From positions 1 to 64,000 of the forward strand of contig JACPVJ010000144.1 in assembly GCA_016191785.1 (NCBI GenBank): a stretch of 64,000 nt of DNA, read 5' to 3'. This DNA comes from Myxococcales bacterium. GTDB lineage: Bacteria; Myxococcota_A; Polyangia; Polyangiales; Polyangiaceae. A program made the translations under genes and the position numbers. Within the stretch, counting starts at the first letter, position 1; every line of letters starts with the position of its first letter. The notes under the pieces are model-generated. The model had not been told where the DNA came from. It did not search any database and saw only the letters and a program-made list of their open reading frames with translations. This document shows, piece after piece, positions 13,568 to 22,778 of this stretch.

Positions 13568-15736
13568 TTGGGAACCGAAGTGCGGCGCTGCTACTCTGAC
13601 CCTTCGTTGTCGCGCGGATCGGAGACCCGGCACTCACCCTCCCTGACCGCGTGGTCGGGCGCGGGGCTCAGGGCGGGTCTGATGGTCGGCGCGGTGGCCG
13701 GCGCCGTCGCGCTGGTCGCCGGCGCGGTCGGCTCCCACGGCGCGCGGGCGTCGACCGTCTGCGCGCTGGTCGCCGCCGCCGCCAGCGCGGCGGGGGTGGG
13801 GCTCGGGGCATTTCTGGTGGCTGCCGTCACCCATCCGCTGCTCGGCCATCGCGCGGGGCGGGTCGTGGCCATCGCCCTGCAGGCGATGCTCGTCGCGGCC
13901 TTCTTCGGGACCCACGTTACCAGCAGCGTGCTGCGGGCGCTTTCCGGCTCGTATCTGACGCTCGGCGCGATCGAGTTCTTTCTTGCCGGTGGCCCACACC
14001 TGCTCTCGACCATCGTGGTGGAGTACGGGCGATGGGTCGCCCTGCTCGCGCTCGCGATCAGCGCCGTGGCATTCGGGGTCGTTCGTCACGCCCGGCAGGC
14101 GCTCGCGAGCCCGCGCCCCGGAAGGCTGCTCCGTCTCGCCACATTGGCCGGCGTCGCGACCGCTGGGCTCCTGCCGGCGACCCTGATGCCGAACCTCTCG
14201 CTCGCGAGCCCCGAAGCGGCGTTCGCCGAGTCGATGTCCCCGGAAGAGCCCGCGGTCGTCGAGGCCCCGGTGCATCCGACCGCCGGTTCCCCGAGCGAGA
14301 AGCCGCGACCCGAGCCCCCGAACGGTGCCCCGCTCACCGAAGGTCGCGCGTGGGCCGAAGCCGCCCAGCGATTGCCCCAGCGGCGCACGAACGTCCTGCT
14401 CTTGACCCTGGAGTCGATCTCGATTCGGCACCTCGGCTACATGGGGTACGAGCGCCCCACGACGCCGAATCTGGACCGCATCGCGCGGCGCAGCGTGCGC
14501 GCACGCCGCGCCTGGAGCACGGCCACGCACTCGAACTACGCCCAGATGGCCGTGCTGTCGTCGCTGTTCCCCAGGCGTACGACCGGGCTCGACGTGTACA
14601 AACGCTTGGACTACCCCCGGGTGCTCTTGCACGACGTGTTCCACACGCTGGGCCATCAGACCGCGACCATCTCGAGCCAGGACGAGAACTGGCAGGGGAT
14701 GATCAAGTTCGAGACCACGGAGACGCCGACCTTCTTCCGCCACTCGCGCAACTACACCGGCACCCTGCAGAACATCGGCAGCGAGCTGGTCGTCCTCGAC
14801 CACGTCACGGTGGACTTGGCTGCGGACTGGATCCAGAAGCGCGGCGAGAGGCCCTGGTCGCTGTATGTGAACTTCCAGGCCACCCACTTCCCATACAAGT
14901 TGCAGGCGGGGATTCCGACCCCGTTCCAACCGACGGCGCTCACGCCGGGGAGCTTCAACTACCTGAGCTACCCCGAGTCGGATCGCCAGGCCGTGATCAA
15001 TCGCTACGACAACGCCCTGCGCTACGTCGACGAGCAGATTGGGAAGCTGGAGCAGGCGCTGGCCCGCGCCGGAAAGCTCGATGACACGATCTGGGTGATC
15101 ACCGCCGACCACGGCGAGGCGTTCCACGATCACCACGAGGTGACGCACGGCAAGACGCTGTACGACACCGAGGCGCGAGTCCCGCTCTTGATCCATTGGC
15201 CGAACGGGCTCAAACCCGCTGACCTGCAGGAGCCGGTCAGCCACCTCGACATCTTGCCGACCCTCTTGGATTTGCTCGAGGTGCCGCCGCACCCCGCGTT
15301 CCAGGGCAAGAGCATGCTCGCGGCCGACGCATCCCCCGAGCCGACGGGGGTGTACATGAACATCCAGGGGCTCAAGAGCGCCGAGGCGCTGGTCTGCTTC
15401 CCGTGGAAGCTGATCGTCAACCGCAGCGACAAGACGACCGAGCTCTTCCAACTGGAAGAGGACCCAGGCGAGCTCCACGACCGATCCGCCCGCGACGCCC
15501 TGGTGACGGAGGCACTGAAGACGACGCTGTCGTCGCAGATCGGCGCGCAGCTCGCGTACCACCGGAAAGACAGCCCCGCGCTGGCCGAACGCTTCGCCCC
15601 GCGGCTGCTCACTTGTCCCGCCTTGCCGGGGGTCGTTCGCGCTTCGGCGCCCACGAGCCCGAAGCCCGATGACGTCGCTGCGGGAGCAGATCCCCGACCG
15701 GTGCGCCGCCCCGAGCCCACCGAGCGCAAGAACTAA
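13568..15736 (+). CDS. Membrane-anchored sulfatase/phosphoglycerol-transferase-like protein (LtaS topology)
   Basis: 722 residues. About four or five membrane segments occupy the first 200 residues, followed by a Pro-rich linker (to about 270) and an alkaline-phosphatase superfamily domain of the sulfatase type. That domain includes LLLTLESISIRHLGYMGYERPTTPNLD, the nucleophile region STATHSNYAQ, and the metal-binding VITADHGEAFHDHHEVTHG. There is no CxPxR formylglycine signature and the first metal ligand is Glu instead of Asp, so it resembles LtaS/EptA-like transferases or hydrolases using Thr/Ser rather than a true sulfatase. The active domain should face the periplasm. The start is uncertain: TTG 13568 follows the previous stop by three bases, and ATG 13681 would still keep most membrane helices. 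It abuts the convergent gene at 15737. Confidence 0.78.
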   Translation: MGTEVRRCYSDPSLSRGSETRHSPSLTAWSGAGLRAGLMVGAVAGAVALVAGAVGSHGARASTVCALVAAAASAAGVGLGAFLVAAVTHPLLGHRAGRVVAIALQAMLVAAFFGTHVTSSVLRALSGSYLTLGAIEFFLAGGPHLLSTIVVEYGRWVALLALAISAVAFGVVRHARQALASPRPGRLLRLATLAGVATAGLLPATLMPNLSLASPEAAFAESMSPEEPAVVEAPVHPTAGSPSEKPRPEPPNGAPLTEGRAWAEAAQRLPQRRTNVLLLTLESISIRHLGYMGYERPTTPNLDRIARRSVRARRAWSTATHSNYAQMAVLSSLFPRRTTGLDVYKRLDYPRVLLHDVFHTLGHQTATISSQDENWQGMIKFETTETPTFFRHSRNYTGTLQNIGSELVVLDHVTVDLAADWIQKRGERPWSLYVNFQATHFPYKLQAGIPTPFQPTALTPGSFNYLSYPESDRQAVINRYDNALRYVDEQIGKLEQALARAGKLDDTIWVITADHGEAFHDHHEVTHGKTLYDTEARVPLLIHWPNGLKPADLQEPVSHLDILPTLLDLLEVPPHPAFQGKSMLAADASPEPTGVYMNIQGLKSAEALVCFPWKLIVNRSDKTTELFQLEEDPGELHDRSARDALVTEALKTTLSSQIGAQLAYHRKDSPALAERFAPRLLTCPALPGVVRASAPTSPKPDDVAAGADPRPVRRPEPTERKN

Positions 15737-16594
15737 TTAGCGTGAGCTGGGCGGAAGCTCGAGGAACTGCACGAGCTCTTCGAGGTGCGCCAAGTGCTCG
15801 CCTTTGACGGCAACGAAGCCCGTGGCCTCGAGCAGCTCGGTGGCCGCGCGGCGCACCACCGAGTGGCCATCACCGGTGAGCGCCTCGGTAATCTCGCGGG
15901 CCACGTCTTCGGGCAGGTGCACCGAAGCCGCGAGGACGTCCGAGGGGATGGGACCTGCGCACTTGATGACGTTGACGGGCGTCTTCCCCCAGCCGGCATT
16001 GCGGATGCGACCGGCGTCGTCGAAGTGCGCGTAGGTCGCCCCCACGTCGGCCCGGCCCTCCCGAACCGCCGCGACCACCGCGTCGTGCGTTCCGTAGAAG
16101 GTCTCGGACACGAACAGCTCGGCGGGGTCGAGTTCGGCCGCCCGCAGCGACGCCCGGATCACCAGGTACCCAGCCGAGCTCATCGGGTCCACCCAGGCCA
16201 CGCGCGCCCCCGCGAGCTGGGAGACGTCGCGAAGGGGTGACGTCTCGTTGCTGAAGAGCGCCGTCCAGTACCACGCCGAGCCGGATCGGATCGGCGCAGC
16301 CAGCGCCACCGCGCTCCCGCGCGCGATGGCTCGAACGGCGATCATCGGTGGCAGCCAGGCGAAGTGGATGTCGCCCCAGTGCAGGCCCGCGAGCAGGTCG
16401 GTGTACGAGTTCACCGCGTGGGGAACGACAGGAAACTCGAGCGCGACGCTCAGGGCATCGCAGAGCGTGCCGAGCCGCCCCTGGGTGGGGCCCGCAGCCC
16501 GCACGGTGGGTCGCACCGTGACCCGCCCCGCGTCGGACAGCGTGGTCCCCAGGCGAATCTCCGAGGGGCCGTCGGCAGGCGTACGCGAGGTCAT
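15737..16594 (-). CDS. PhnD-like periplasmic-binding-fold protein without signal peptide
   Basis: 285 residues. The fold signature of phosphate/phosphite/phosphonate-type binding proteins is visible: YTDLLAGLHWGDIHFAWLPPM, ARVAWVDPMSSAGYLVIRASL, ETFYGTHDAVVAAVREGRADVGATYAHFDD. Typical PhnD/PtxB proteins are exported, but this one starts MTSRTPADGPSEIRLG with no hydrophobic leader, and no ABC permease or ATPase gene is next to it. It may be a cytoplasmic sensor domain. The start at 16594 has 51 bases between it and the divergent gene at 16646. Its stop abuts the previous gene's stop. Confidence 0.75.
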   Translation of the reverse strand: MTSRTPADGPSEIRLGTTLSDAGRVTVRPTVRAAGPTQGRLGTLCDALSVALEFPVVPHAVNSYTDLLAGLHWGDIHFAWLPPMIAVRAIARGSAVALAAPIRSGSAWYWTALFSNETSPLRDVSQLAGARVAWVDPMSSAGYLVIRASLRAAELDPAELFVSETFYGTHDAVVAAVREGRADVGATYAHFDDAGRIRNAGWGKTPVNVIKCAGPIPSDVLAASVHLPEDVAREITEALTGDGHSVVRRAATELLEATGFVAVKGEHLAHLEELVQFLELPPSSR

Positions 16595-16645
16595 GGACGT
16601 CAGGGGTAGAGTAGCGGAAATTGTGGGCCTATTCTAAAGGCAGCG

Positions 16646-18088
16646 ATGTGGCACCCGAAGAGCGCCTCGAGGCACGCCCTCTTGCCTGCCGAATGGCCGA
16701 GCCGTGACCGGGCAGCACATGCCCGCTGGTTCAGCCCGATTCGGGTCGGGCGGCTGAACCTCGAGCGGCGCACGTGGATCCCCGCCATGGTCCCTTGGCG
16801 CGCGAGCGACGACGGTCTCGTGACGGCGGACGTGCTCGACTGGTACGCGCGCTTCGCCCGAGGCCGCCCCGGCGCGCTGGTGGTCGAGGCCACCGGCATC
16901 CGCGACGTGCCGAGCGGCCCGCTGCTTCGCATCGGCCACGATCGGTTCGTTCCGGGGCTCCGCGAGCTGGTGGACACGGTCCGACGCGCCTCGGATGGGC
17001 AGACCCGCGTGTTCATCCAGCTGATCGACTTTCTGGCGATCCGGAAGCGACCCGAGCCGGGGCGCTATCTGCGGCAGTTTCTCCAGATCACCGACCGCCA
17101 TCGCGAACGGCTGGCGCCTCGCGCCGCGACCGACCCCGAGGTCCGGGACGTGCTCTGCCAGCTCTCCCACGACGAGCTCGAGCTCGTCCTCGAGCCACGC
17201 GAGCTCGAGGCGATGGACTTCGGCGCGCGCGAGCGAGTCACCGACGTCCACCTGCCCCACGTGCGGGATCTGCCCCTCACCCTACCGGGGCTCTTCGCCG
17301 ATGCAGCGGCCCGGGCCGAGGCGGCCGGCTTCGACGGGGCCGAGCTGCACTGCACCCACGCCTACACCCTGGCGTCCTTCCTCTCGGCCTTGAACGACCG
17401 CGCCGACGGCTACGGACGAACCCTCGAGGGACGTCTGCGGGTGCCGCTGGCGGTCCTCGAAGCGGTGCGCGCCCGCGCGGGTAGCGCCTTCGTCGTGGGC
17501 TGCCGCTCGAGCACGGAGGAGTGCATCGCCGGGGGAACTACCCTCGACGAGTCGACCCAGATCGCCACTCGGCTCGCTCGGGCCGGGCTGGACTTCTTGT
17601 CACTGTCCCGCGGCGGAAAATTCGAGGACGCGAAGCAACCGAGCATCGGCTCTGCCGCGTACCCCTACACCGGACCGAGCGGATGGGAGTGCATGCCGAC
17701 CACCCTTGCCGACGCAGCCGGCCCCTTCGGCCGAAACGTGGCGGCGGGAGCGCGGATCCGCCGCGCGCTCCGGGCAGCGGGCTGCGAGACCCCGGTGGTG
17801 ATCTGCGGTGGGATCGCGACCTTCGCCCAGGCCGAGGGCATCCTCGAGCGCGGCGAGGCGGATGTCGTGGGCTCGGCGCGCCAGAGCCTCGCGGATCCCG
17901 ACTGGTTCGAAAAGGTCCGCCTCGGCGCCGGCGACGGCGTCCGGCGCTGCGCGTTCACCAACTACTGCGAGGGGCTGGACCAGAAGCACAAGCAGGTGAC
18001 CTGCAAACTGTGGGATCGATTGGAGCTCGACCGGCCCGACGTCAAGCGCACCCGCGACGGACGTCGGCGGCTGGTCGCGCCGTACTGA
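16646..18088 (+). CDS. Old-yellow-enzyme family FMN oxidoreductase
   Basis: 480 residues. TIM-barrel NADH:flavin oxidoreductase. It has WFSPIRVGRLNLERRTWIPAM at the N-terminal strand, the family phrase FDGAELHCTHAYTLASFLSALNDRADGYGRTLEGR (shared with OYE proteins as GAELH.AHGYLLSQFLSP.N.R.D.YGGSLENR), and PVVICGGI and ADVVGSARQSLADPDW for the phosphate-binding end. The C-terminus adds CAFTNYCEG...VTC, three cysteines resembling the start of the Fe-S region of 2,4-dienoyl-CoA reductase-type enzymes but with no second flavin domain. Substrate unknown. It begins a plus-strand group with DUF362 and HAD genes. Confidence 0.82.
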   Translation: MWHPKSASRHALLPAEWPSRDRAAHARWFSPIRVGRLNLERRTWIPAMVPWRASDDGLVTADVLDWYARFARGRPGALVVEATGIRDVPSGPLLRIGHDRFVPGLRELVDTVRRASDGQTRVFIQLIDFLAIRKRPEPGRYLRQFLQITDRHRERLAPRAATDPEVRDVLCQLSHDELELVLEPRELEAMDFGARERVTDVHLPHVRDLPLTLPGLFADAAARAEAAGFDGAELHCTHAYTLASFLSALNDRADGYGRTLEGRLRVPLAVLEAVRARAGSAFVVGCRSSTEECIAGGTTLDESTQIATRLARAGLDFLSLSRGGKFEDAKQPSIGSAAYPYTGPSGWECMPTTLADAAGPFGRNVAAGARIRRALRAAGCETPVVICGGIATFAQAEGILERGEADVVGSARQSLADPDWFEKVRLGAGDGVRRCAFTNYCEGLDQKHKQVTCKLWDRLELDRPDVKRTRDGRRRLVAPY

Positions 18089-18118
18089 GCCGCCCGCGCG
18101 GCGTGCTATCGTCCGCGC

Positions 18119-19636
18119 ATGCGCCCCAGCACTCGCCCGAAGGTCATCCTGCGCCACTGCGACAGCTACGACCCCGAACGCATCCGCCGCATCGTGCGCG
18201 ACGGCATGGCAGAGCTGGGCCTCAGACCTCGCGGACGCACGCTGCTCAAGCCCAACCTGGTGGCGTCGGGTCCACTGTTCGAGCACGCATTCACACGACC
18301 CGAGTTCACCGAGGGCGTGCTGATGGCCCTTCGTGACCGGGACGAGGGCCAGATGACCGAGCTTCGCGTGGGTGAGCGCTGCGGCATCACCGTCCCGTCA
18401 CGCTTCGCTTTCGAGGGCGCAGGGTACCCGGCGATGCTCGATCGAGTGGGCGTGAAGCCCTGCTACTTCGAGGAAGAGCAGCAGGTCGAGATCCGCTACG
18501 ACCACCCCGAGCGGCTGCGGGACTACGTGTTCACGCCGGAGGCCGTCGCGCTCACGGACTTCTTCGTCAACTGCCCCAAGTTCAAGGCCCACCCCTGGAC
18601 CACCGTCACCTTCTCGATCAAAGCGTACATCGGCATCCAGGACGACCGGCACCGGCTGATCGACCACGACCACCGGCTGAACGAGAAGATCGCCGACCTT
18701 CAGCACATCGTGCAGCCCGAGCTGATCTGCATCGACGCCATCACGGCAGGCGAGGGCCGCATGCTCACGCCGATCCCCCGAGACCTGAACCTGATCGTGA
18801 TCGGGAACAACCAGGTCGCCTTCGATTCGGTGTGTTGCGCGATCATCGGCGTCGATCCCAAGACCGTGGACCACATCCGGATCACCAGCGAGCGCGGGTT
18901 CGGTTCGATGGACCTCGATTCCATCGAGATCAGCGGCGACGTGACCCTGGACGAGGCTCGGAAGCGGGCCGAGGGCTTCAAGGTGGGTCTGATCCGCGTC
19001 GAGAAGTACTTCGAGGGAACCCACATCACGGCCTATGCGGGCCCGCCCCCCGAGCCCGAGCACACCCAGTATTGTTGGGGCGGCTGCCCCGGGGCGATCG
19101 AGGAAGCGATCGAGATCCTGCGCTTGTACGACGCAGAGTGCGACCAAAAGATGCCGCGGATGCACGTCGTGTTTGGCGCGTACGACGGCCCGATTGACGC
19201 GAGGCCGGGCGAGAAAGTGGTCTTCATCGGGGACTGCGCGACCTTCGACGGCGAGGTCGCCGGAAAGCCGGTCCAGATCCGCAGCAAGTACCGAGATCGC
19301 GCCCTCAAAGACCCGCACGTCGCCAAGCACGACGACATCTACGTCAAGATGGCCAAGGTCACTCGAAAGCTCGCTTCGGCGAGCGAGGACCAGGTCGTTC
19401 GCTTCGAAGGTTGCCCGGTCAGCGTGGCAGAGCAGGCCCTCGCGCTGGTGCGCCTGGGCGGCCTGAAGAACCCGTATCTGAGCGCGGACAACGCGCTCGC
19501 TTTCACCAAGAACTACCTGATGTGGCGCTCGACGGCGATGGCGAAGCGATTGACCGGCACGCCCTACCAGCGCCCCGGTGTCAGCGCCCGAGGCGAGGCG
19601 CGACCCGAGCTCGCCGCGGGTGAGCCCGCCGAGTGA
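18119..19636 (+). CDS. DUF362 domain protein
   Basis: 505 residues, longer than the usual DUF362 core (about 200-350). The DUF362 part has LLKPNLVASGP, FFVNCPKFKAHPWTTVTFSIKAYIGIQDDRHR, and the later LICIDAITAGEGRM / QVAFDSVCCAIIGVD. The C-terminal 170 residues (YCWGGCPGAIEEAIEIL, GEKVVFIGDCATFDGEVAGKPVQ, RFEGCPVSV) form a separate cysteine-containing domain that looks like a metal-cluster or redox module. DUF362 proteins are often ferredoxin-like or act with iron-sulphur partners, but no classical CxxCxxC motif is seen here. ATG 18119 lies 30 bases after the OYE stop, and its stop overlaps the next start (ATGA). Confidence 0.78.
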   Translation: MRPSTRPKVILRHCDSYDPERIRRIVRDGMAELGLRPRGRTLLKPNLVASGPLFEHAFTRPEFTEGVLMALRDRDEGQMTELRVGERCGITVPSRFAFEGAGYPAMLDRVGVKPCYFEEEQQVEIRYDHPERLRDYVFTPEAVALTDFFVNCPKFKAHPWTTVTFSIKAYIGIQDDRHRLIDHDHRLNEKIADLQHIVQPELICIDAITAGEGRMLTPIPRDLNLIVIGNNQVAFDSVCCAIIGVDPKTVDHIRITSERGFGSMDLDSIEISGDVTLDEARKRAEGFKVGLIRVEKYFEGTHITAYAGPPPEPEHTQYCWGGCPGAIEEAIEILRLYDAECDQKMPRMHVVFGAYDGPIDARPGEKVVFIGDCATFDGEVAGKPVQIRSKYRDRALKDPHVAKHDDIYVKMAKVTRKLASASEDQVVRFEGCPVSVAEQALALVRLGGLKNPYLSADNALAFTKNYLMWRSTAMAKRLTGTPYQRPGVSARGEARPELAAGEPAE

Positions 19637-20289
19637 TGCAGCCTCCCACTCACGTCATCTTCGACCTGGACGGTGTGCTGCTCGACACCGAACCGCTGTA
19701 CACCCAGGCGACCCAGGCCGTGGTCGACGAGTTCGGTGTGGCGTTCGACTGGAAGGTGAAGGCGGGCATGATCGGGCGCAGCGACGCCGAGGGGGCACGG
19801 CACCTGGTCGAGTCCCTCGGCATCCCGCTCACTCCCGACGAGTACCTGCGGCGGCGCGGTCCCATCTTGGACCGCCTGTTCGAGGCCACCGCAGAGATGA
19901 CCGGCGCCCGCGCGCTGGTGGCTCGGCTGAAGGCCCGGGGGATCCCGCTGGGCGTCGCCACCAGCAGCACCCACCATCAGTACCGAGCCAAGACGGCGCA
20001 CCATGGCTGGTTCAGCGCGTTCGACGCCGTCGTGTGCGGCGACGATCCACGGGTGGCGGCGCCCAAGCCGGCGCCGGACATCTTCCTGGTGACGGCCGGC
20101 GCGCTCGGCGCCGACCCTGCCCGGTGCGTCGTGTTCGAGGATTCGCTCTCGGGGGTGGCCGCAGCGCGGGCCGCGGGCATGCGGGTCGCGGCCTTGCCGG
20201 ACGCGGCGATGGAAGCCAGCGCATTCGCCCACGCCGACTGGGTGCTCGGCGCCCTGACCGACGTCTCGCTCGACGCCCTGGGTTTCTGA
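19633..20289 (+). CDS. HAD superfamily phosphatase (beta-phosphoglucomutase-like subfamily)
   Basis: 218 residues. Haloacid dehalogenase fold with a helical cap. Motif I is FDLDGVLLDTEP (catalytic Asp12 and Asp14), motif II the Thr/Ser in GVATSS, then Lys in APKPAPDIF, and motif IV FEDSLSGVAAARAAGM. These features fit sugar-phosphate phosphatases and beta-phosphoglucomutase relatives. The start is translationally coupled to the DUF362 gene. Substrate unknown. Confidence 0.88.
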   Translation: MMQPPTHVIFDLDGVLLDTEPLYTQATQAVVDEFGVAFDWKVKAGMIGRSDAEGARHLVESLGIPLTPDEYLRRRGPILDRLFEATAEMTGARALVARLKARGIPLGVATSSTHHQYRAKTAHHGWFSAFDAVVCGDDPRVAAPKPAPDIFLVTAGALGADPARCVVFEDSLSGVAAARAAGMRVAALPDAAMEASAFAHADWVLGALTDVSLDALGF

Positions 20290-20318
20290 CTCGACGCGCG
20301 CCGACGGGGCGGAGCGAC

Positions 20319-21053
20319 TCAGGCGTTGCGCGGCGGGGGCTCGCTCGGCGTCAGGTGCGGCCGGTCCCAGCGCACGCCGAGCACACCCAGCGCAGACAGT
20401 CGCACGACACGCGACAGCGCCATGCAGAAATAGGCGCGGTGCGCGCCCTCGGTCGTCAGCGGAACGATGCGACGCGCGTCGCCGATGGCCCGGAGCTCTT
20501 CGTTGAACGCGTCGACCACGTCGTCCACGGACCGCACGTTGGTCTCACCGGCTGGAAAGGTGACCGAGCTCGCCCCGAGCAGGTGGGCCAGCTCCGCCTC
20601 GAAGGCGCAGGTCTCTTGCTCGCCGTGGTGATCGAGGAACAGATCGGCGGCGCGCCGGCGGTCACCCACGAACGAGTCGCGGTAGTAGGCCGAGAGCACG
20701 GTCACCAGCTCGGCGGGAGCCGCTCCCGGGATCCCCAGGTCGGCCGCGAGCTTCTTTCGCTCCCACTCGTCGAGCTCGAGGGCGATGCCTTCGGCCTGCA
20801 GCCGACGGATCGCTTCGGCCAGGGTGGTCGCCGGGCGCGTCGAGGCCGGCTGGCCCGCGGCCTCGACCAACACGGCGCGCAGGGCGCCGCCCCGGCCGGC
20901 GCTCAGCACCACGCAGACCGACTGGCCCTCGAGGGGCTCCTCGACGCACGCGGTCACGTCGAACAGCACCTCTCGCCCGTCCTCGAGCTCGAGGGTGCCG
21001 AAGCCGTTCTCTTCTTTGAACGAGCTGATCAGTGCAGAGTGCTGCGTTTCCAT
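20319..21053 (-). CDS. Protein with N-terminal cold-shock-like domain and unknown C-terminal domain
   Basis: 244 residues. The first 65 residues read like a cold-shock/S1 beta-barrel (SSFKEENGFGTLELEDGREVLFDVTACVE..LEGQSVCVVL), an RNA/DNA-binding fold. Residues about 75-225 contain a predicted helical region with ELDEWERKKLAADLGIPG and VLSAYYRDSFVGDRRRAADLFLDHHG, then a Glu-rich helix AFEAELAHLLGASSV. I do not recognise the C-terminal family. No catalytic motif is evident. It is flanked by a convergent HAD gene and a strong hairpin upstream (21102-21126). A nucleic-acid-binding regulator is possible. Confidence 0.6.
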   Translation of the reverse strand: METQHSALISSFKEENGFGTLELEDGREVLFDVTACVEEPLEGQSVCVVLSAGRGGALRAVLVEAAGQPASTRPATTLAEAIRRLQAEGIALELDEWERKKLAADLGIPGAAPAELVTVLSAYYRDSFVGDRRRAADLFLDHHGEQETCAFEAELAHLLGASSVTFPAGETNVRSVDDVVDAFNEELRAIGDARRIVPLTTEGAHRAYFCMALSRVVRLSALGVLGVRWDRPHLTPSEPPPRNA

Positions 21054-21101
21054 TGGCCGACTCCCCGCGAACGCCCCGATGTACGTCCATGTACGAGGGT
21101 C

Positions 21102-21126
21102 GGCCCGGGAAGCTTCCCCGGGGCCC
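21102..21126 (-). terminator. GC-rich hairpin after the DUF2254 gene
   Basis: A palindrome GGGAAGCTTCCC (21107-21118) is extended by GGCCC / GGGGCC arms with a bulge. It sits just after the stop of the minus-strand DUF2254 gene (21130). No U-run follows on the minus strand, so termination strength is doubtful. Confidence 0.4.
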
Positions 21127-21129
21127 TTT

Positions 21130-22728
21130 CTAGGCCTGGGGCGGCGGCTGCCCCTCCGGTGCGGCCACGTCGAGCCAACCGAAGAACTCCGCCATCTTGG
21201 AGCGCTGGCGGGGGGGCATGTACTCGAAGTTCCGGCCGCGATCGATGATCTCCCAGAAGTCCTTGGTGGTCACGCGCTCGAGCTCGGTCCGGATCGCGAG
21301 CAGGCGATCGGCCGGCTCGCTGGCCATGTCGTCGGCGATCGTGCGCGCCTTCTGGTCGTCGCCGTGCATCAGGTAGTAGGCGGCCAGCTTCACCTGCGCC
21401 TTGCGCACACCGCGCAGCCCTCGCTCTTGGCTGCGGACCGCCAGCGGTCGATCGAGCTCGAGGAACAAGCCCACCATGTCTTGCTCGATGGGCGACTCGA
21501 GCTCGTGCGCGTACTGGCAGAGCGTGGACACGTCGTAGGCAATCGTCTCGGTGACGAAGGTGAGCTTCATGTCGAAGCTCACGTGACCGTAGTACTGCAT
21601 GTGCTTGACGCCTTCGAGGGCGGCCTTCACGTGCCCCAGTCGCAGCATCGACTCGACCAGCAGGCGGTACTGGTTCAACACGTTGTACGCCGTGCGGACG
21701 TCGCGCGCGTTGAGCGTCGCTCTCAGGTACGAGTTCATGTAGCGAAAGACCAACTTGACGAGCTCGTCGTCCTTCGCCGCGGCCGCGCCTTCCCCGACGT
21801 AGCGCGTGTCGATGGCGATGAGGTAGCAGATGTCGCGCATCGCCCCCAGCGCCTCGTTGTAGATCCCGAGGTACTGCCGCATGACCTTCCACTCGACCCA
21901 GGTCCGGCGCTGCTCGAGATCGTGCAGACTCTCGGGATCCATCGCCACGAAGTCCGGGTTGGCTCGGATCGAGTTGCCGACGTTGAACCAGATGTCGCTC
22001 GCCGCACCCTTGGTCTTCAGGTAGTCGAGCGTGAAGTCCTTGAGCGCGTCGACCGCCCCGCTGGCGATGATCTTGTCCTTCCCCGAGATGGAGTTGCTGG
22101 TGATGTCGGTCAGCTCTTCCATCGAGCCCAGGGTGCGCGCCTGGGCCTCGGCGCTCGCGGCGCCGTCGACCAGCGAGGCCCCGCGGTGTGCCACGCTGAC
22201 GGCCTCGCGCCGGATGCGAGCGATGATGTTGTTCGGCTCGAGGAACCAGAACACGTACCCGAAATACGGCGCCATCAGCACCAAGCCGCCGGTGGTGGCC
22301 AGCATCATCGCCACGAGCGTGATCCGGGGCACGTACCCCTGCTGCAATGCCACCGAGAGCCAGACGCCGCAGACGCAACAGATCACGTAGTAAGCGGCGA
22401 CCGTGACGTTGACCCGGTCGCGCAAGAACATGCGGGCGACGCCCGTGTAGCGCTCGGCCGAGAGCTGCACGACGATGCTGACGACGGTGATGACGATGCC
22501 GAACACCGCGGCCGTCATGCCGGCCAGGGAGCTGACCGCATCCGTGATGTGCTCGGCATCGAAGCTGAGGTAGCGATCGACGGGGCCACCGCCCTGGCGC
22601 GGCGCCCGGAAGAAATCGATGCTGTAGAACACCCAGAACAGCGCGAGCGCCGACGACGCCAGGAGGGTGATCGGGATCAACCACTGGCGCCGAAAGCTGG
22701 GCGTGCTGGCGTCGTCGCGGGGCGGCAT
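21130..22728 (-). CDS. DUF2254 membrane protein
   Basis: 532 residues. About four membrane helices are visible in the first 185 residues, including LIPITLLASSALALFWVFY, AAVFGIVITVVSIVVQL, VTVAAYYVICCVCGVWL and LVLMAPYFGYVFWFL. A soluble C-terminal region follows (from about 190) with DGAASAEAQ, YLKTKGAASDIWFNVGNSI and IAIDTRYVGEG, then helical repeats. This matches the DUF2254 family of predicted inner-membrane proteins of unknown function. The gene is monocistronic between two hairpins. Alternative starts further upstream are not supported. Confidence 0.8.
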   Translation of the reverse strand: MPPRDDASTPSFRRQWLIPITLLASSALALFWVFYSIDFFRAPRQGGGPVDRYLSFDAEHITDAVSSLAGMTAAVFGIVITVVSIVVQLSAERYTGVARMFLRDRVNVTVAAYYVICCVCGVWLSVALQQGYVPRITLVAMMLATTGGLVLMAPYFGYVFWFLEPNNIIARIRREAVSVAHRGASLVDGAASAEAQARTLGSMEELTDITSNSISGKDKIIASGAVDALKDFTLDYLKTKGAASDIWFNVGNSIRANPDFVAMDPESLHDLEQRRTWVEWKVMRQYLGIYNEALGAMRDICYLIAIDTRYVGEGAAAAKDDELVKLVFRYMNSYLRATLNARDVRTAYNVLNQYRLLVESMLRLGHVKAALEGVKHMQYYGHVSFDMKLTFVTETIAYDVSTLCQYAHELESPIEQDMVGLFLELDRPLAVRSQERGLRGVRKAQVKLAAYYLMHGDDQKARTIADDMASEPADRLLAIRTELERVTTKDFWEIIDRGRNFEYMPPRQRSKMAEFFGWLDVAAPEGQPPPQA

Positions 22729-22778
22729 CGGCGGCCGCCCAGTCTACCTGGCTCAAGCCGAGTTCGGGAGTGGCACGC

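Noticed and set aside
13634-15562. Long open frame (642 codons) on the minus strand opposite the LtaS-like gene
   Set aside because: High GC keeps antisense frames open. Its translation is Arg/Gly/His-rich with no domain, and the plus-strand gene has clear motifs.
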